From Solirubrum sp044628455 (GTDB lineage: Bacteria > Bacteroidota > Bacteroidia > Cytophagales > Hymenobacteraceae), in the NCBI RefSeq assembly GCF_044628455.1, contig NZ_JBIYZW010000001.1, forward strand, positions 1,240,001-1,304,000: DNA of 64,000 bases, written 5' to 3'. Under the pieces are notes generated by a model. The model did not search any database. It was not told the DNA's origin and worked only from the letters and a program-made list of their open reading frames with translations. Positions 23,517 to 31,294 of the stretch are shown here, piece after piece. How positions within the stretch are numbered: position 1 is the first letter of the stretch; every line of letters begins with the position of its first letter. The translations under genes were made by a program, and so were the position numbers.

Positions 23517-24092
23517 TTAAACCACCGGCTTCGGCGTTTCAATTTCCTGCACCAACTCGCCGTACCATTGCTCGCCGTATTTGCGGATGAGCGGCTCGCG
23601 CAGAAACTTGTACACCGGCACGCCCAGCGAGGCGCCGAAGGCGCAGGCCGGGTTGCAGATTTCCCACCGGTCGTAGTTCAAGGCGTCGAACTCGTCGTAC
23701 TTGCTGATGCGGATGGGGTACAAATGGCAACTGATGGGCTTCTTGAAGGTGGTGGCCCCGGCCAGGTAGGCCTGCTCGATGCCGCACTTCAGAATGCCGC
23801 GCTCGTCGTAGAGGGCGTAGGCGCACTCCCGGTCGTCGATGGTGGTGGTGCTGTAGTCACCTTCCCAATCCTTAATGTAGAGGCCCTGCTGCTCGATGGC
23901 GTGGCGGCCGGCGTGGGTCAGGAAGGGCTTGATGTTCTCGTATTCCTGCTCCAGAATCTTGAGCTCCGCCTCCTCCAGCGGGGCGCCCAGGTCGCCCTCC
24001 ACGCAGCAGGCGCCCTTGCAGCGCTCCAGGTTGCACACGAAGAACTGGTCGCGGACGTCGTCGGAGACGATGGTATTCTGGATGACAATCAT
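23517..24092 (-). CDS. DUF3109 family protein
   Basis: A 191-residue cysteine-rich protein. The ATG at 24090-24092 (MIVIQNTIVSDDVRDQFF) is preferred over in-frame upstream codons because it matches the family start and a -7 element lies 24 bp before it. Conserved Cys include FVCNLERCKGACCVEGDLGAP and later ECAYAL, CGIEQAY, SCHLYPIRI and CNPACAFG. This spacing suggests a metal or Fe-S site similar to the YkgJ-type Cys-rich family. DUF3109 is common in Bacteroidota but has no settled function. It is divergent from the helicase gene across a 690-bp repeat-bearing spacer. Confidence 0.85.
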   Translation of the reverse strand: MIVIQNTIVSDDVRDQFFVCNLERCKGACCVEGDLGAPLEEAELKILEQEYENIKPFLTHAGRHAIEQQGLYIKDWEGDYSTTTIDDRECAYALYDERGILKCGIEQAYLAGATTFKKPISCHLYPIRISKYDEFDALNYDRWEICNPACAFGASLGVPVYKFLREPLIRKYGEQWYGELVQEIETPKPVV

Positions 24093-24115
24093 GGGTGTTG
24101 GGGCAAAGCGAACCG

Positions 24116-24123
24116 CAAAGATA
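24116..24123 (-). promoter_or_regulatory. -7 element (TATCTTTG) for the DUF3109 gene
   Basis: Minus-strand TATCTTTG fully matches TAnnTTTG and lies 23 bp before the ATG. Confidence 0.6.
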
Positions 24124-24404
24124 CGGCAGCGGCGCGCGGGGAGGAACAGCCCCAGGCGGGCCGGAAGTTCAGCTCCCCGATTTACGCGTATGGCAGCCCG
24201 TCTTAGCCCGCCCGCAGCGGTAGCCACATCCACTGGATTGGAGTTTTAGGCGTATTGATAGTATGCTTACCCCATTATGCTTACCCCAGGCGCGTAGCGG
24301 CGCCACGTCAATATCCCCGTAGCGCCGATACGCGGCTAGGGATGATACACAACCGGCCGGCGCGGCTCGACGTCCATCCAGTCCGGCTCTTTGATCCTTG
24401 CGCG

Positions 24405-24655
24405 TGCTTCCAAGTCGGTTCAACTTCCTTCTAAGACCGTTTCGCGCGCTTCTAAGATCGTGCTACACGCTTCTGAGTCGGCGCGGCACGCTTCTACGTT
24501 CATCTGCGTGTTTCTAAGTCGGCTTCGCACGCTTCTAAGAAGACTTCGCGTGCTTCTAAGTCGGTTTCGCACTCTTCTACGTTCGTCTGCGCGCTTCTAA
24601 GTCGGTGCTGCTCATTTCTACGTGCGTTTCGCACGCTTCTAAGACGGTTTCACGG
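24405..24655. repeat. Tandem array with 21-bp period, 12 units
   Basis: Twelve diverged copies of a unit near CACGCTTCTAAGTCGGTTTC. The TTC of the core falls at 24408, 24429, 24450, 24471, 24492, 24512, 24533, 24554, 24575, 24595, 24616 and 24637, so nine of eleven steps are exactly 21 bp and two are 20. It lies in the 688-bp spacer (24093-24780) between the divergent DUF3109 and helicase genes. The rest of that spacer (about 24124-24404 and 24656-24737) shows no gene. A short open frame across the array is an effect of the period being divisible by three. Confidence 0.9.
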
Positions 24656-24737
24656 GGTTGAGCCGTCGTAGAAGCCGGCACAAGGCACCTGGAAGCGCGC
24701 GGGTGCATTTATGCTTCCCCCGGCGGAGCTTTCGCCC

Positions 24738-24745
24738 TACCTTTG
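24738..24745 (+). promoter_or_regulatory. -7 element (TACCTTTG) for the helicase gene
   Basis: A full TAnnTTTG match 35 bp before the ATG at 24781. Confidence 0.55.
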
Positions 24746-24780
24746 TTGTTCGGCTACGACGCTAGCTTCAAGGACAACGA

Positions 24781-27018
24781 ATGGCACTGGATTATATCAA
24801 CCTACTGAACGAGTCGCAGCGCGGCGCGGTATTGCATACGGAGGGCCCGGCGATGATTATTGCGGGCGCGGGCTCGGGTAAAACACGGGTGCTTACCTAC
24901 CGCATTGCGCATTTGCTGGAACAGGGCGTCGACCCGTTCAACATTCTGGCCCTCACGTTTACCAACAAGGCCGCCCGCGAGATGCGCGCCCGGATTGAGA
25001 AGGTGGTGGGCCCTGAGGCCAAGAACCTGTGGATGGGCACCTTCCACAGCATCTTCGCCCGCATTCTGCGCTCGGAAGCCGACAAGATTGGCTACCCGCG
25101 CCACTTCACCATCTACGACACGCAGGACACCAAGACGCTCATCACGCAGATCGTGAAGGAGCTGGACCTCGACGACAAGCTTTACAAGCCCAGCACGGTG
25201 CTGAGCCGCATTTCGGCCGCCAAAAACAAGCTGATTTCGGTGGAGCAGTACCTGCAGGACCCCGTCATCCGGCAGGACGACGAGGCGGCGCTGCGGCCCA
25301 AGATCGGGGTGCTCTACCAGCAGTACCAGCAGCGCTGCTTCAAGGCCGGCGCCATGGACTTCGACGATTTGCTCTACCAAACCAACGTGCTCTTCAAAGA
25401 CCACGTGGACGTGCTCAACAAGTACCAGAACATCTTCCACCACGTGATGGTGGACGAGTACCAGGACACCAACTACTCGCAGTACCTGATTACGCGCAAG
25501 CTGGCGGCCAAAAACCGCAACATCTGCGTGGTGGGCGACGACGCGCAAAGCATCTACGCCTTCCGCGGCGCCGACATTCAGAACATCCTGAACTTCGAGA
25601 AGGACTACCCCGAGCTGGCCATCTTCAAGCTCGAGCAGAACTACCGCAGCACCAAGAACATCGTGAAGGCGGCCAACTCCGTCATCAAAAACAACCAGGC
25701 CCAGCTGCGCAAAAGCGTGTTTTCCGACAACGAGGAAGGCACTAAGATTGAAGTCATCCGGGCTGCTTCCGACAACGAAGAAGGCAAGCTGGTGGCCAAC
25801 TCCATCTACGAGGACAAGATGAACCACCATCTGTCCTACGAGGACTTCGCCATCCTCTACCGCACCAACGCGCAGAGCCGGGCCATGGAAGAAGCCCTGC
25901 GCAAGCTCAACATCAAGTACAAAATCGTCGGCGGCCTCTCCTTCTACCAGCGCAAGGAAATCAAGGACCTGGTGTCGTACCTGCGCCTGGCGGTGAACCC
26001 CAACGACGAGCAGGCCCTGCGCCGCGTCATCAACTACCCCAAGCGCGGCATCGGCGACACCACCGTGGCCAAGATTATCAGCACCGCCGACGAGGTAAAC
26101 GAGACGCTCTACGACGTGGTGTGCAACGCCAACCAGTTTCTGCCCACCCGCATTGCGGGGGCTGTGCAGCAGTTTGGCGACCAGGTGAAAAGCTACGCCG
26201 TGGTAGCGGGCAAGGACGACGCCTTCGAGGCGGCCAAGTTCATTGCCAAAAACTCGGGCATGATCGAGGACCTCTACGCCGACAAGAGCATCGAGGGCCT
26301 CTCGCGCTACGAGAACATCCAGGAACTGCTCAACGGCGTGAAGGCCTTCGTGGAAGACCCCGAGCGCGAAGACAAGTCGCTGGCCGCTTTCCTGCAGGAC
26401 ATTGCCCTGGTGACCGACACCGACCTGAAGGACGCCAAGGACGAGGGCGACTCGGTGACGATGATGACCATTCACTCGGCCAAGGGCCTGGAGTTCCGCA
26501 ACGTGTACATCGTGGGCATGGAGGAAAACCTCTTTCCCTCGCAGATGATGATTACCTCGCGGGCCGATCTGGAGGAAGAGCGGCGTTTGTTCTACGTGGC
26601 TATTACCCGGGCCGAGAAGAAGCTCACCCTCAGCTACGCCACCTCGCGCTACCAGTGGGGCAACCTGCGCAGCTGCGAGAAAAGCCGCTTCATCGACGAA
26701 ATCGACCCCACCTACGTCGAATTCAAGTACGGCCAGGAAGACAGCCCCTTTGCCCCGGTGCTGGAGCGCCGCTCGAACCTGGTGGCGGCCCAGAAGCCCC
26801 GCGTAACCGTGGCCAAGGCCTACGTGCCCTCGCCCGACTTCAAACCCTCGGACACGAGCAACCTGCAGGCGGGCAACAAGGTGGAGCACCCTAAGTTCGG
26901 CTTCGGCACGGTCAGCAAAATGGAAACCCAGGCCGGGCAGACCAAGGCCATCATTCAGTTCGACGAAGTGGGCGAAAAAACCCTGCTGCTGAGCTTCGCC
27001 AAGCTGCGGATTTTGTAA
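24781..27018 (+). CDS. UvrD/PcrA family ATP-dependent DNA helicase
   Basis: A 745-residue superfamily 1A 3'-5' helicase. The Walker A is GAGSGKTR (Lys34), motif Ia LTFTNKAAREM, Walker B VDEYQDTN, motif III GDDAQSIYAFRGAD, and motif IV LEQNYRS. Then come TIHSAKGLEFRNVYIVGMEENLFPS (motif V) and VAITRAEKKLTLSYA (motif VI). The C-terminal Tudor-like tail, VEHPKFGFGTVSKME...KTLLLSFAKLRIL, is typical of PcrA-type enzymes that bind RNA polymerase. Roles known for the family are nucleotide excision repair, removal of recombinase filaments and clearing stalled polymerase. PcrA and UvrD cannot be told apart from this sequence. Confidence 0.95.
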   Translation: MALDYINLLNESQRGAVLHTEGPAMIIAGAGSGKTRVLTYRIAHLLEQGVDPFNILALTFTNKAAREMRARIEKVVGPEAKNLWMGTFHSIFARILRSEADKIGYPRHFTIYDTQDTKTLITQIVKELDLDDKLYKPSTVLSRISAAKNKLISVEQYLQDPVIRQDDEAALRPKIGVLYQQYQQRCFKAGAMDFDDLLYQTNVLFKDHVDVLNKYQNIFHHVMVDEYQDTNYSQYLITRKLAAKNRNICVVGDDAQSIYAFRGADIQNILNFEKDYPELAIFKLEQNYRSTKNIVKAANSVIKNNQAQLRKSVFSDNEEGTKIEVIRAASDNEEGKLVANSIYEDKMNHHLSYEDFAILYRTNAQSRAMEEALRKLNIKYKIVGGLSFYQRKEIKDLVSYLRLAVNPNDEQALRRVINYPKRGIGDTTVAKIISTADEVNETLYDVVCNANQFLPTRIAGAVQQFGDQVKSYAVVAGKDDAFEAAKFIAKNSGMIEDLYADKSIEGLSRYENIQELLNGVKAFVEDPEREDKSLAAFLQDIALVTDTDLKDAKDEGDSVTMMTIHSAKGLEFRNVYIVGMEENLFPSQMMITSRADLEEERRLFYVAITRAEKKLTLSYATSRYQWGNLRSCEKSRFIDEIDPTYVEFKYGQEDSPFAPVLERRSNLVAAQKPRVTVAKAYVPSPDFKPSDTSNLQAGNKVEHPKFGFGTVSKMETQAGQTKAIIQFDEVGEKTLLLSFAKLRIL

Positions 27019-27030
27019 GCCCGCCGAGTT

Positions 27031-27103
27031 GTAGCGCGAACTTTCAGTTCGCGTATCCTAGACGGTTGTCATGGAACGGCACCTTCTGGGATGCGCGAAC
27101 TAC
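27031..27103. repeat. REP-like palindrome doublet (second site)
   Basis: GTAGCGCGAACTTTCAGTTC followed by GCGTA (27031-27055), the same word as at 4539-4562, with an inverted partial partner GCGCGAACTAC at 27093-27103. It starts 12 bp after the helicase stop codon. Confidence 0.7.
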
Positions 27104-27125
27104 TTTTTTGCTTCGGACCTAAGCC

Positions 27126-27608
27126 ATGCCTGCGCCTTCAAACAGCATCATTTTCCTCGACATTGACGGTGTGCTATGCACGCAAAGCGCTTGGAAACCG
27201 GAAATCATAGCCGCTGATGGCTACAGCGAATTCAATGCAGCGTGCATTGAGAATTTAAATCTGCTCATCGAGCAAACCGGCGCCGGAATCATCCTTACTT
27301 CGTCTCGTCGCATGACCAAGACGATAGATGAATTTCAGGAGATTATGCAGCGGCGCGGTTGCTGCGGCCAAATTATCGGGAAAGTAGACGATGCCACTGC
27401 ACCAAGTGGTGTCTCTCGCGCAGTTGAAATTGCGGCTTGGTTGAACCACTATGGGCAACCTGCTCATTTCGTCATCCTTGATGACGATAGTAGACTCGCC
27501 GAGCTTCCTCATCAATACCGCAGCCACTGGGTCCGTACAACTTACTACCGCGGGTTTGATGCTGTTGCTCTGAGTGAAGCACTTGCCATTCTTAGGACTG
27601 ACCAATAG
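27126..27608 (+). CDS. Small HAD-like hydrolase
   Basis: A 160-residue protein starting MPAPSNSIIFLDIDGVLCTQ. The first motif DIDGVL (DxDGxx, nucleophile Asp), the second motif IILTSSRR and the late VILDDDSRLAEL fit a HAD-superfamily phosphatase with no large cap. The layout resembles the HAD domains found in Swiss-army-knife RNA repair proteins, though no partner domain is present. Substrate unknown. GC content and codon use (frequent ATT, AAT, CAT, TTG) are clearly lower than the flanking helicase and DUF4290 genes, which suggests recent acquisition. No operon. Confidence 0.75.
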   Translation: MPAPSNSIIFLDIDGVLCTQSAWKPEIIAADGYSEFNAACIENLNLLIEQTGAGIILTSSRRMTKTIDEFQEIMQRRGCCGQIIGKVDDATAPSGVSRAVEIAAWLNHYGQPAHFVILDDDSRLAELPHQYRSHWVRTTYYRGFDAVALSEALAILRTDQ

Positions 27609-27775
27609 TAGTCACAAAGTACGCGCAGTCGAAAACGCTACCCAACTGAGGCAACTACCGTATATTTAGCCCTGCAAAAAGCCGAGCTGTTTTCCGCTCG
27701 GCGCTTCGGCCGGCCGCCCGCCCGTTTACCAGGCTGCTTTTACCCCGCCGCCGCGCCCCTCTTCTGACTTTGACA

Positions 27776-28507
27776 ATGATTGAAACCCTCCCCCCGCAAC
27801 TCGAACTGTTGGTTCGCGAGTACGGGCAAAACACCTTCCAGCTGGCCCAGATGCTGCTGACGGTGGAAGACCGCGCCGAGCGCACCAAGCGCGCTACCCA
27901 GGTGGTGCAGCTCATGTTTCGCCTGAACCCGGGCGTGCGCGAGCAGCAGGACTACCAGCACAAGCTCTGGAACCACCTCTACGCCATGACCGGCAACCGG
28001 CTGGAAGTAGATGCCCCGTTTCCGCTCACCGGCCTCGACCAGTTCAACAACAAGCCCCAGCACCTGGCTTACCCAGCCAAGGGCCCCAAGCTGCGCCCCT
28101 ACGGCAAAAACGTGGAGGAAATGGTAGCCAAGGCCGCCTCCCTGGAAGACGCGACGGAACGTGAGCAGGCCGCCCTCACCATTGGGCGGGTGATGAAGTT
28201 CCTGCACCGCATGCACAGCAAGGACGTGCCCAAGGACGTGACCATCCTCAAGCACCTGCGCGACTTGTCGGGCGGCAAGATCGTGCTCGACCAAACCCAG
28301 GTAGACGCGGCCGGCGGCTTCGATACTATGACCGGCTCGGCCAGTCACAGTGGTGGCGCGGCCCGCCAGGGGGCCTTCGTGGTGCCCCAGCCCCGGGCCG
28401 ACCGGGAGCAGCGCCGCGGCGGCGGAGGCGGGGGCAAAAACGACCGGGGCCGCGACAAGCGCCGGGGAAAAAAGGGGGGTCGTGAACCGCAACAAGCGCC
28501 GCAGTAA
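27776..28507 (+). CDS. DUF4290 family protein
   Basis: A 243-residue protein starting at ATG 27776 (MIETLPPQLELLVREYGQN); a TTG two codons upstream was rejected. The helical body (VVQLMFRLNPGVREQQDYQHKLWNHLYAMTG and RVMKFLHRMHSKDVPKDVTILKHLRDLSGGKI) matches DUF4290, found in Bacteroidota next to murA, as here. The last 45 residues are Gly- and Lys/Arg-rich (GGGGGKNDRGRDKRRGKKGG), a possible nucleic-acid-binding tail. Three bases separate its stop from the murA ATG, so the two are one operon. The function is unknown; the context hints at cell-wall growth. Confidence 0.88.
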   Translation: MIETLPPQLELLVREYGQNTFQLAQMLLTVEDRAERTKRATQVVQLMFRLNPGVREQQDYQHKLWNHLYAMTGNRLEVDAPFPLTGLDQFNNKPQHLAYPAKGPKLRPYGKNVEEMVAKAASLEDATEREQAALTIGRVMKFLHRMHSKDVPKDVTILKHLRDLSGGKIVLDQTQVDAAGGFDTMTGSASHSGGAARQGAFVVPQPRADREQRRGGGGGGKNDRGRDKRRGKKGGREPQQAPQ

Positions 28508-28510
28508 GCT

Positions 28511-29818
28511 ATGTCCGCAGCATTTGAAGTAATCGGCGGGCAACCGCTGCGCGGCGAGATTGTGCCGCAGGGGGCCAAAAACGAGGCCCTGCAAATTCTC
28601 TGTGCCGTACTGTTGACCGCCGAGCCGGTCACCATCTCGAACATTCCCGACATCCGCGACGTCAACAAGCTCATCGAGCTGCTGGGCAGCCTGGGCGTAA
28701 AGGTGGAGCGCCTCTCGCCCGACACCTACCGCTTCCAGGCCGACGACGTGAACCTGGCCTACCTCGACACCGAGGAGTTCATCAAGCAAGCCCGCGAGCT
28801 GCGCGGCTCGGTGATGATTCTGGGCCCCATGCTGGGCCGCTACGGCAAATGCCAGCTGCCCAAGCCCGGCGGCGACAAAATTGGCCGCCGCCCGCTCGAC
28901 ACGCACTTTCTGGGCCTGCAGAAGCTCGGCGGCGACCTGAAAGTGGAAGGCCCCGACTTCTACAAGATGACCGTTGCGGGCCGCCTGCGCGGGGCCTACA
29001 TGCTGCTGGACGAGGCTTCGGTAACGGGCACGGCCAACATTCTGATGGGCGCCGTGCTGGCCGAGGGCACCACCTCGATTTACAACGCGGCCTGCGAGCC
29101 GTACCTGCAGCAGCTCAGCAAGATGCTGGTGCGCATGGGCGCCAAGATTCAGGGCATCGGCTCCAACCTGCTCGTGATTGAGGGCGTGGACAAGCTTGGC
29201 GGCACCGAGCACCGCATGCTGCCCGACATGATCGAAATCGGCTCCTTTATCGGGCTGGCGGCCATGACGGGCTCGGAAATTACCATCAAGGACTGCCAAA
29301 TTCCCGAGCTGGGCCTGATTCCCGACACCTTCCGCAAGCTGGGTATCCAAATGGATTTCCGCGGCGACGACATTCACGTGCCGGCCCAGGACCACTACGA
29401 AATTGCCACCTACCTCGACGGCTCCATCCTCACGGTGTCGGACCACACCTGGCCGGGCTTCACGCCCGATCTGCTGAGCATTGCGCTGGTGGTGGCCACC
29501 CAGGCCAAGGGCACCGTGCTCATTCACCAGAAGATGTTCGAGTCGCGCCTGTTCTTCGTGGACAAGCTCATCGACATGGGGGCCCAGATTACCCTCTGCG
29601 ACCCGCACCGCGCCGTAGTCATAGGCCTGAACAAGCGCCAGGCCCTGCGCGGCATCACCATGACCTCGCCCGACATCCGCGCCGGCGTGGCCCTGCTGAT
29701 TGCGGCGCTGTCGGCCGAGGGCAAGAGCAAGATTCTGAACGTGGAGCAGATTGACCGCGGCTACCAGAACATCGATGGCCGCCTGCAGGCGCTGGGCGCG
29801 CAAATCAAGCGCGTGTAA
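28511..29818 (+). CDS. murA: UDP-N-acetylglucosamine 1-carboxyvinyltransferase
   Basis: MurA moves enolpyruvate from PEP to UDP-GlcNAc, the first committed step of peptidoglycan synthesis. The 435-residue protein has the N-terminal IGGQPLRGEIVPQGAKNEALQIL with the conserved Lys-Asn pair, and the loop KPGGDKIGRRPLDTHF. Asp122 stands where most MurA enzymes have the catalytic Cys (PGGC). The same Cys-to-Asp exchange is known in mycobacteria and Chlamydia, where the enzyme is active but not alkylated by fosfomycin. The rest of the two inside-out alpha/beta domains is complete. It is coupled to DUF4290 upstream and followed by a terminator. Confidence 0.96.
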   Translation: MSAAFEVIGGQPLRGEIVPQGAKNEALQILCAVLLTAEPVTISNIPDIRDVNKLIELLGSLGVKVERLSPDTYRFQADDVNLAYLDTEEFIKQARELRGSVMILGPMLGRYGKCQLPKPGGDKIGRRPLDTHFLGLQKLGGDLKVEGPDFYKMTVAGRLRGAYMLLDEASVTGTANILMGAVLAEGTTSIYNAACEPYLQQLSKMLVRMGAKIQGIGSNLLVIEGVDKLGGTEHRMLPDMIEIGSFIGLAAMTGSEITIKDCQIPELGLIPDTFRKLGIQMDFRGDDIHVPAQDHYEIATYLDGSILTVSDHTWPGFTPDLLSIALVVATQAKGTVLIHQKMFESRLFFVDKLIDMGAQITLCDPHRAVVIGLNKRQALRGITMTSPDIRAGVALLIAALSAEGKSKILNVEQIDRGYQNIDGRLQALGAQIKRV

Positions 29819-29847
29819 GCGTCACCGACATTCCGATTCGGAGTGCC

Positions 29848-29874
29848 AAAGCCCTGCCTCATCGGCGGGGCTTT
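29848..29874 (+). terminator. Terminator after murA
   Basis: An 11-bp stem (29848-29858 with 29864-29874, one mismatch) and T5, 30 bp past the murA stop. Confidence 0.85.
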
Positions 29875-29970
29875 TTGGTTGACGGCCGCTTGGGCGGGTT
29901 ACCGGGCCGGGCCTGGCGCATTAAGAGAAAGGCTGCGCGGCTTTTCATCCCCAACCCACTCCCCTATCCG

Positions 29971-30798
29971 ATGAAACGTCTGTTGTATCCCGTCCTGCTC
30001 GGACTGGGCCTGGCTGCCTGCGGCCAGTCCTCCAACGAAGCCTCCTCAAGCGCCGATGCCGTGGCGCCGGAAACCACCGCTGCGGCCCCCACGCCCGGCA
30101 CTGCGCCCGCCGAGCCAACGGTTGCGCCCAGTACCCCGGCCCGGCAGATTATCTACCGCGCCACCCTTGATTTGCGGGTAGCCGACCTGCCCCGCGCCGC
30201 GGCCCGCGTCGACAGCCTGGCGCAGGCCACGGGCAGCTGGGTGAGCGAGGCCGACCAGGCCCGCACCGAGGGCGAGTGGCGGCAGGAAACCACCATCCGG
30301 GTGCGTCCCGCGCAGTTTGCCCCGCTGCTGGCAGCTTTGTCGGCGCTGGGCAGCGTGGAGGGCAAAACCCTGGCCTCGGAAGACGTGACGACCGCCCGCG
30401 CCGACGTGGCAGCCCGGCTGCGCGCCAAGCGGGCCGTGGAGCAGCGCTACCTCGCCTTGCTGGCCCAGGCCCGCAATATCAGCGAGGTGCTGGAAGTAGA
30501 AGCCAAAATCGCCGCCGGGCGTGAAGACATTGAGGCTACCGAAAGCCGCCTGAAGGCTCTTGATGAGCAGCTGGCCTATTCCACCATCACCCTGCGCCTC
30601 TACCAGCCCCTGCCCCTGTCCGCGCCCGAAGCCCCGCTGTTGTCGCTGAGCAGCCGGCTGACCGAAGCTTTCTACGGCGGGTGGTCCCTGATTACCGGCT
30701 TGGTGGTGGGCGCCGTGTACCTGTGGCCGCTGCTGTTGCTGGGTGCGGCGGCGCTGGGGCTGCTGCGCCGGCGGCGGAGCCGCTCCCACCCGGCTTAA
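29971..30798 (+). CDS. DUF4349 family lipoprotein
   Basis: A 275-residue protein. The ATG at 29971 is chosen because it opens a lipoprotein signal (MKRLLYPVLLGLGLAA, then Cys-Gly). After a Ser/Ala/Pro-rich linker comes the DUF4349 pattern: IIYRATLDLRVADLPRAAARVDSLAQATGSWVSEAD, a coiled-coil stretch LRAKRAVEQRYLALLAQARNISEVLEVEAKIAAGREDIEATESRLKAL, then YSTITLRLYQ. A C-terminal hydrophobic segment (LITGLVVGAVYLWPLLLLGAAALGLL) and an Arg-rich end follow. The protein would thus be tethered at both ends. Function unknown. It is single between terminators. Confidence 0.85.
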   Translation: MKRLLYPVLLGLGLAACGQSSNEASSSADAVAPETTAAAPTPGTAPAEPTVAPSTPARQIIYRATLDLRVADLPRAAARVDSLAQATGSWVSEADQARTEGEWRQETTIRVRPAQFAPLLAALSALGSVEGKTLASEDVTTARADVAARLRAKRAVEQRYLALLAQARNISEVLEVEAKIAAGREDIEATESRLKALDEQLAYSTITLRLYQPLPLSAPEAPLLSLSSRLTEAFYGGWSLITGLVVGAVYLWPLLLLGAAALGLLRRRRSRSHPA

Positions 30799-30800
30799 AG

Positions 30801-30846
30801 CCCATAAAAAAGCCGGTCCAGCGTGCTGGACCGGCTTTTTTATGGG
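30801..30846. terminator. Bidirectional terminator
   Basis: A perfect 22-bp inverted repeat (30801-30822 with 30825-30846) with A6/T6 runs, between the converging DUF4349 and holin-like genes. Confidence 0.9.
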
Positions 30847-30858
30847 TGGCTGGGGCGC

Positions 30859-31194
30859 TTAGTCAATCACCAGATCGATGATGGTAGTGACAATGGACAG
30901 CACGATGCTGAACAGCAGCGCGGCCAGGAATCCATCGAGCTTGAAGCCGGGTAGCAGGTAGGCCGCCAGCCCCACAATGGCCGCGTTGATGACCAGCAGA
31001 AACAAACCCAGCGTGAGAATAGTGATGGGGAAGCCCAGGATTTTCAGAATGGGCTTGAGCACGGCGTTGAGCACGGCCAGCACAATGACCAGCAGAATGG
31101 CGTCGGTGAAGCCGGCCAGGTGCGCCCCCGGCAGGAAGTTGCCCAGCACGTACACCAGCACGGCCGTGAGCAGAAATTTGACGAGAAACCCCAT
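30859..31194 (-). CDS. Phage-holin-family four-TM membrane protein (PF04020-like)
   Basis: A 111-residue integral membrane protein with four predicted helices (VKFLLTAVLVYVLGNFL, AILLVIVLAVLNAVL, ITILTLGLFLLVINAAIVGLAAYLL and FLAALLFSIVLSIVTTII). KPILKILGFPITILTLGLF between helices 2 and 3 is the hallmark of the family named after a mycobacterial phage holin. Chromosomal copies are widespread and no lysin or phage gene is nearby, so a lysis role should not be assumed. It stands alone. Confidence 0.88.
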   Translation of the reverse strand: MGFLVKFLLTAVLVYVLGNFLPGAHLAGFTDAILLVIVLAVLNAVLKPILKILGFPITILTLGLFLLVINAAIVGLAAYLLPGFKLDGFLAALLFSIVLSIVTTIIDLVID

Positions 31195-31223
31195 AGGTGG
31201 TGGAAGGAAAGTGGAAACAAGAA

Positions 31224-31262
31224 GCCCGGCGGGCGACCTGGAGACAGGCCGGCCCGCCGGGC
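31224..31262 (-). terminator. Terminator after the agmatinase-family gene
   Basis: A perfect 11-bp GC stem (31224-31234 with 31252-31262), followed on the minus strand by TTCTTGTTT. It lies between the agmatinase-family stop at 31295 and the holin-like start at 31194. Confidence 0.7.
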
Positions 31263-31294
31263 AACAATACGAAAAACCCGATACTTAGCGGGGC

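Noticed and set aside
24391..24600. Small open frame with seven-residue repeats across the 21-bp array
   Set aside because: A 21-bp DNA period gives a seven-residue peptide repeat in any frame without stops. Two 20-bp steps break the register, so it is not maintained as coding.
24802..26889. 695-codon open frame opposite the helicase gene
   Set aside because: An antisense shadow; all helicase motifs are on the plus strand.
30859..31194. Holin-like gene as a sign of prophage
   Set aside because: No lysin, capsid, integrase or att repeats nearby. The family is common as a chromosomal membrane protein.
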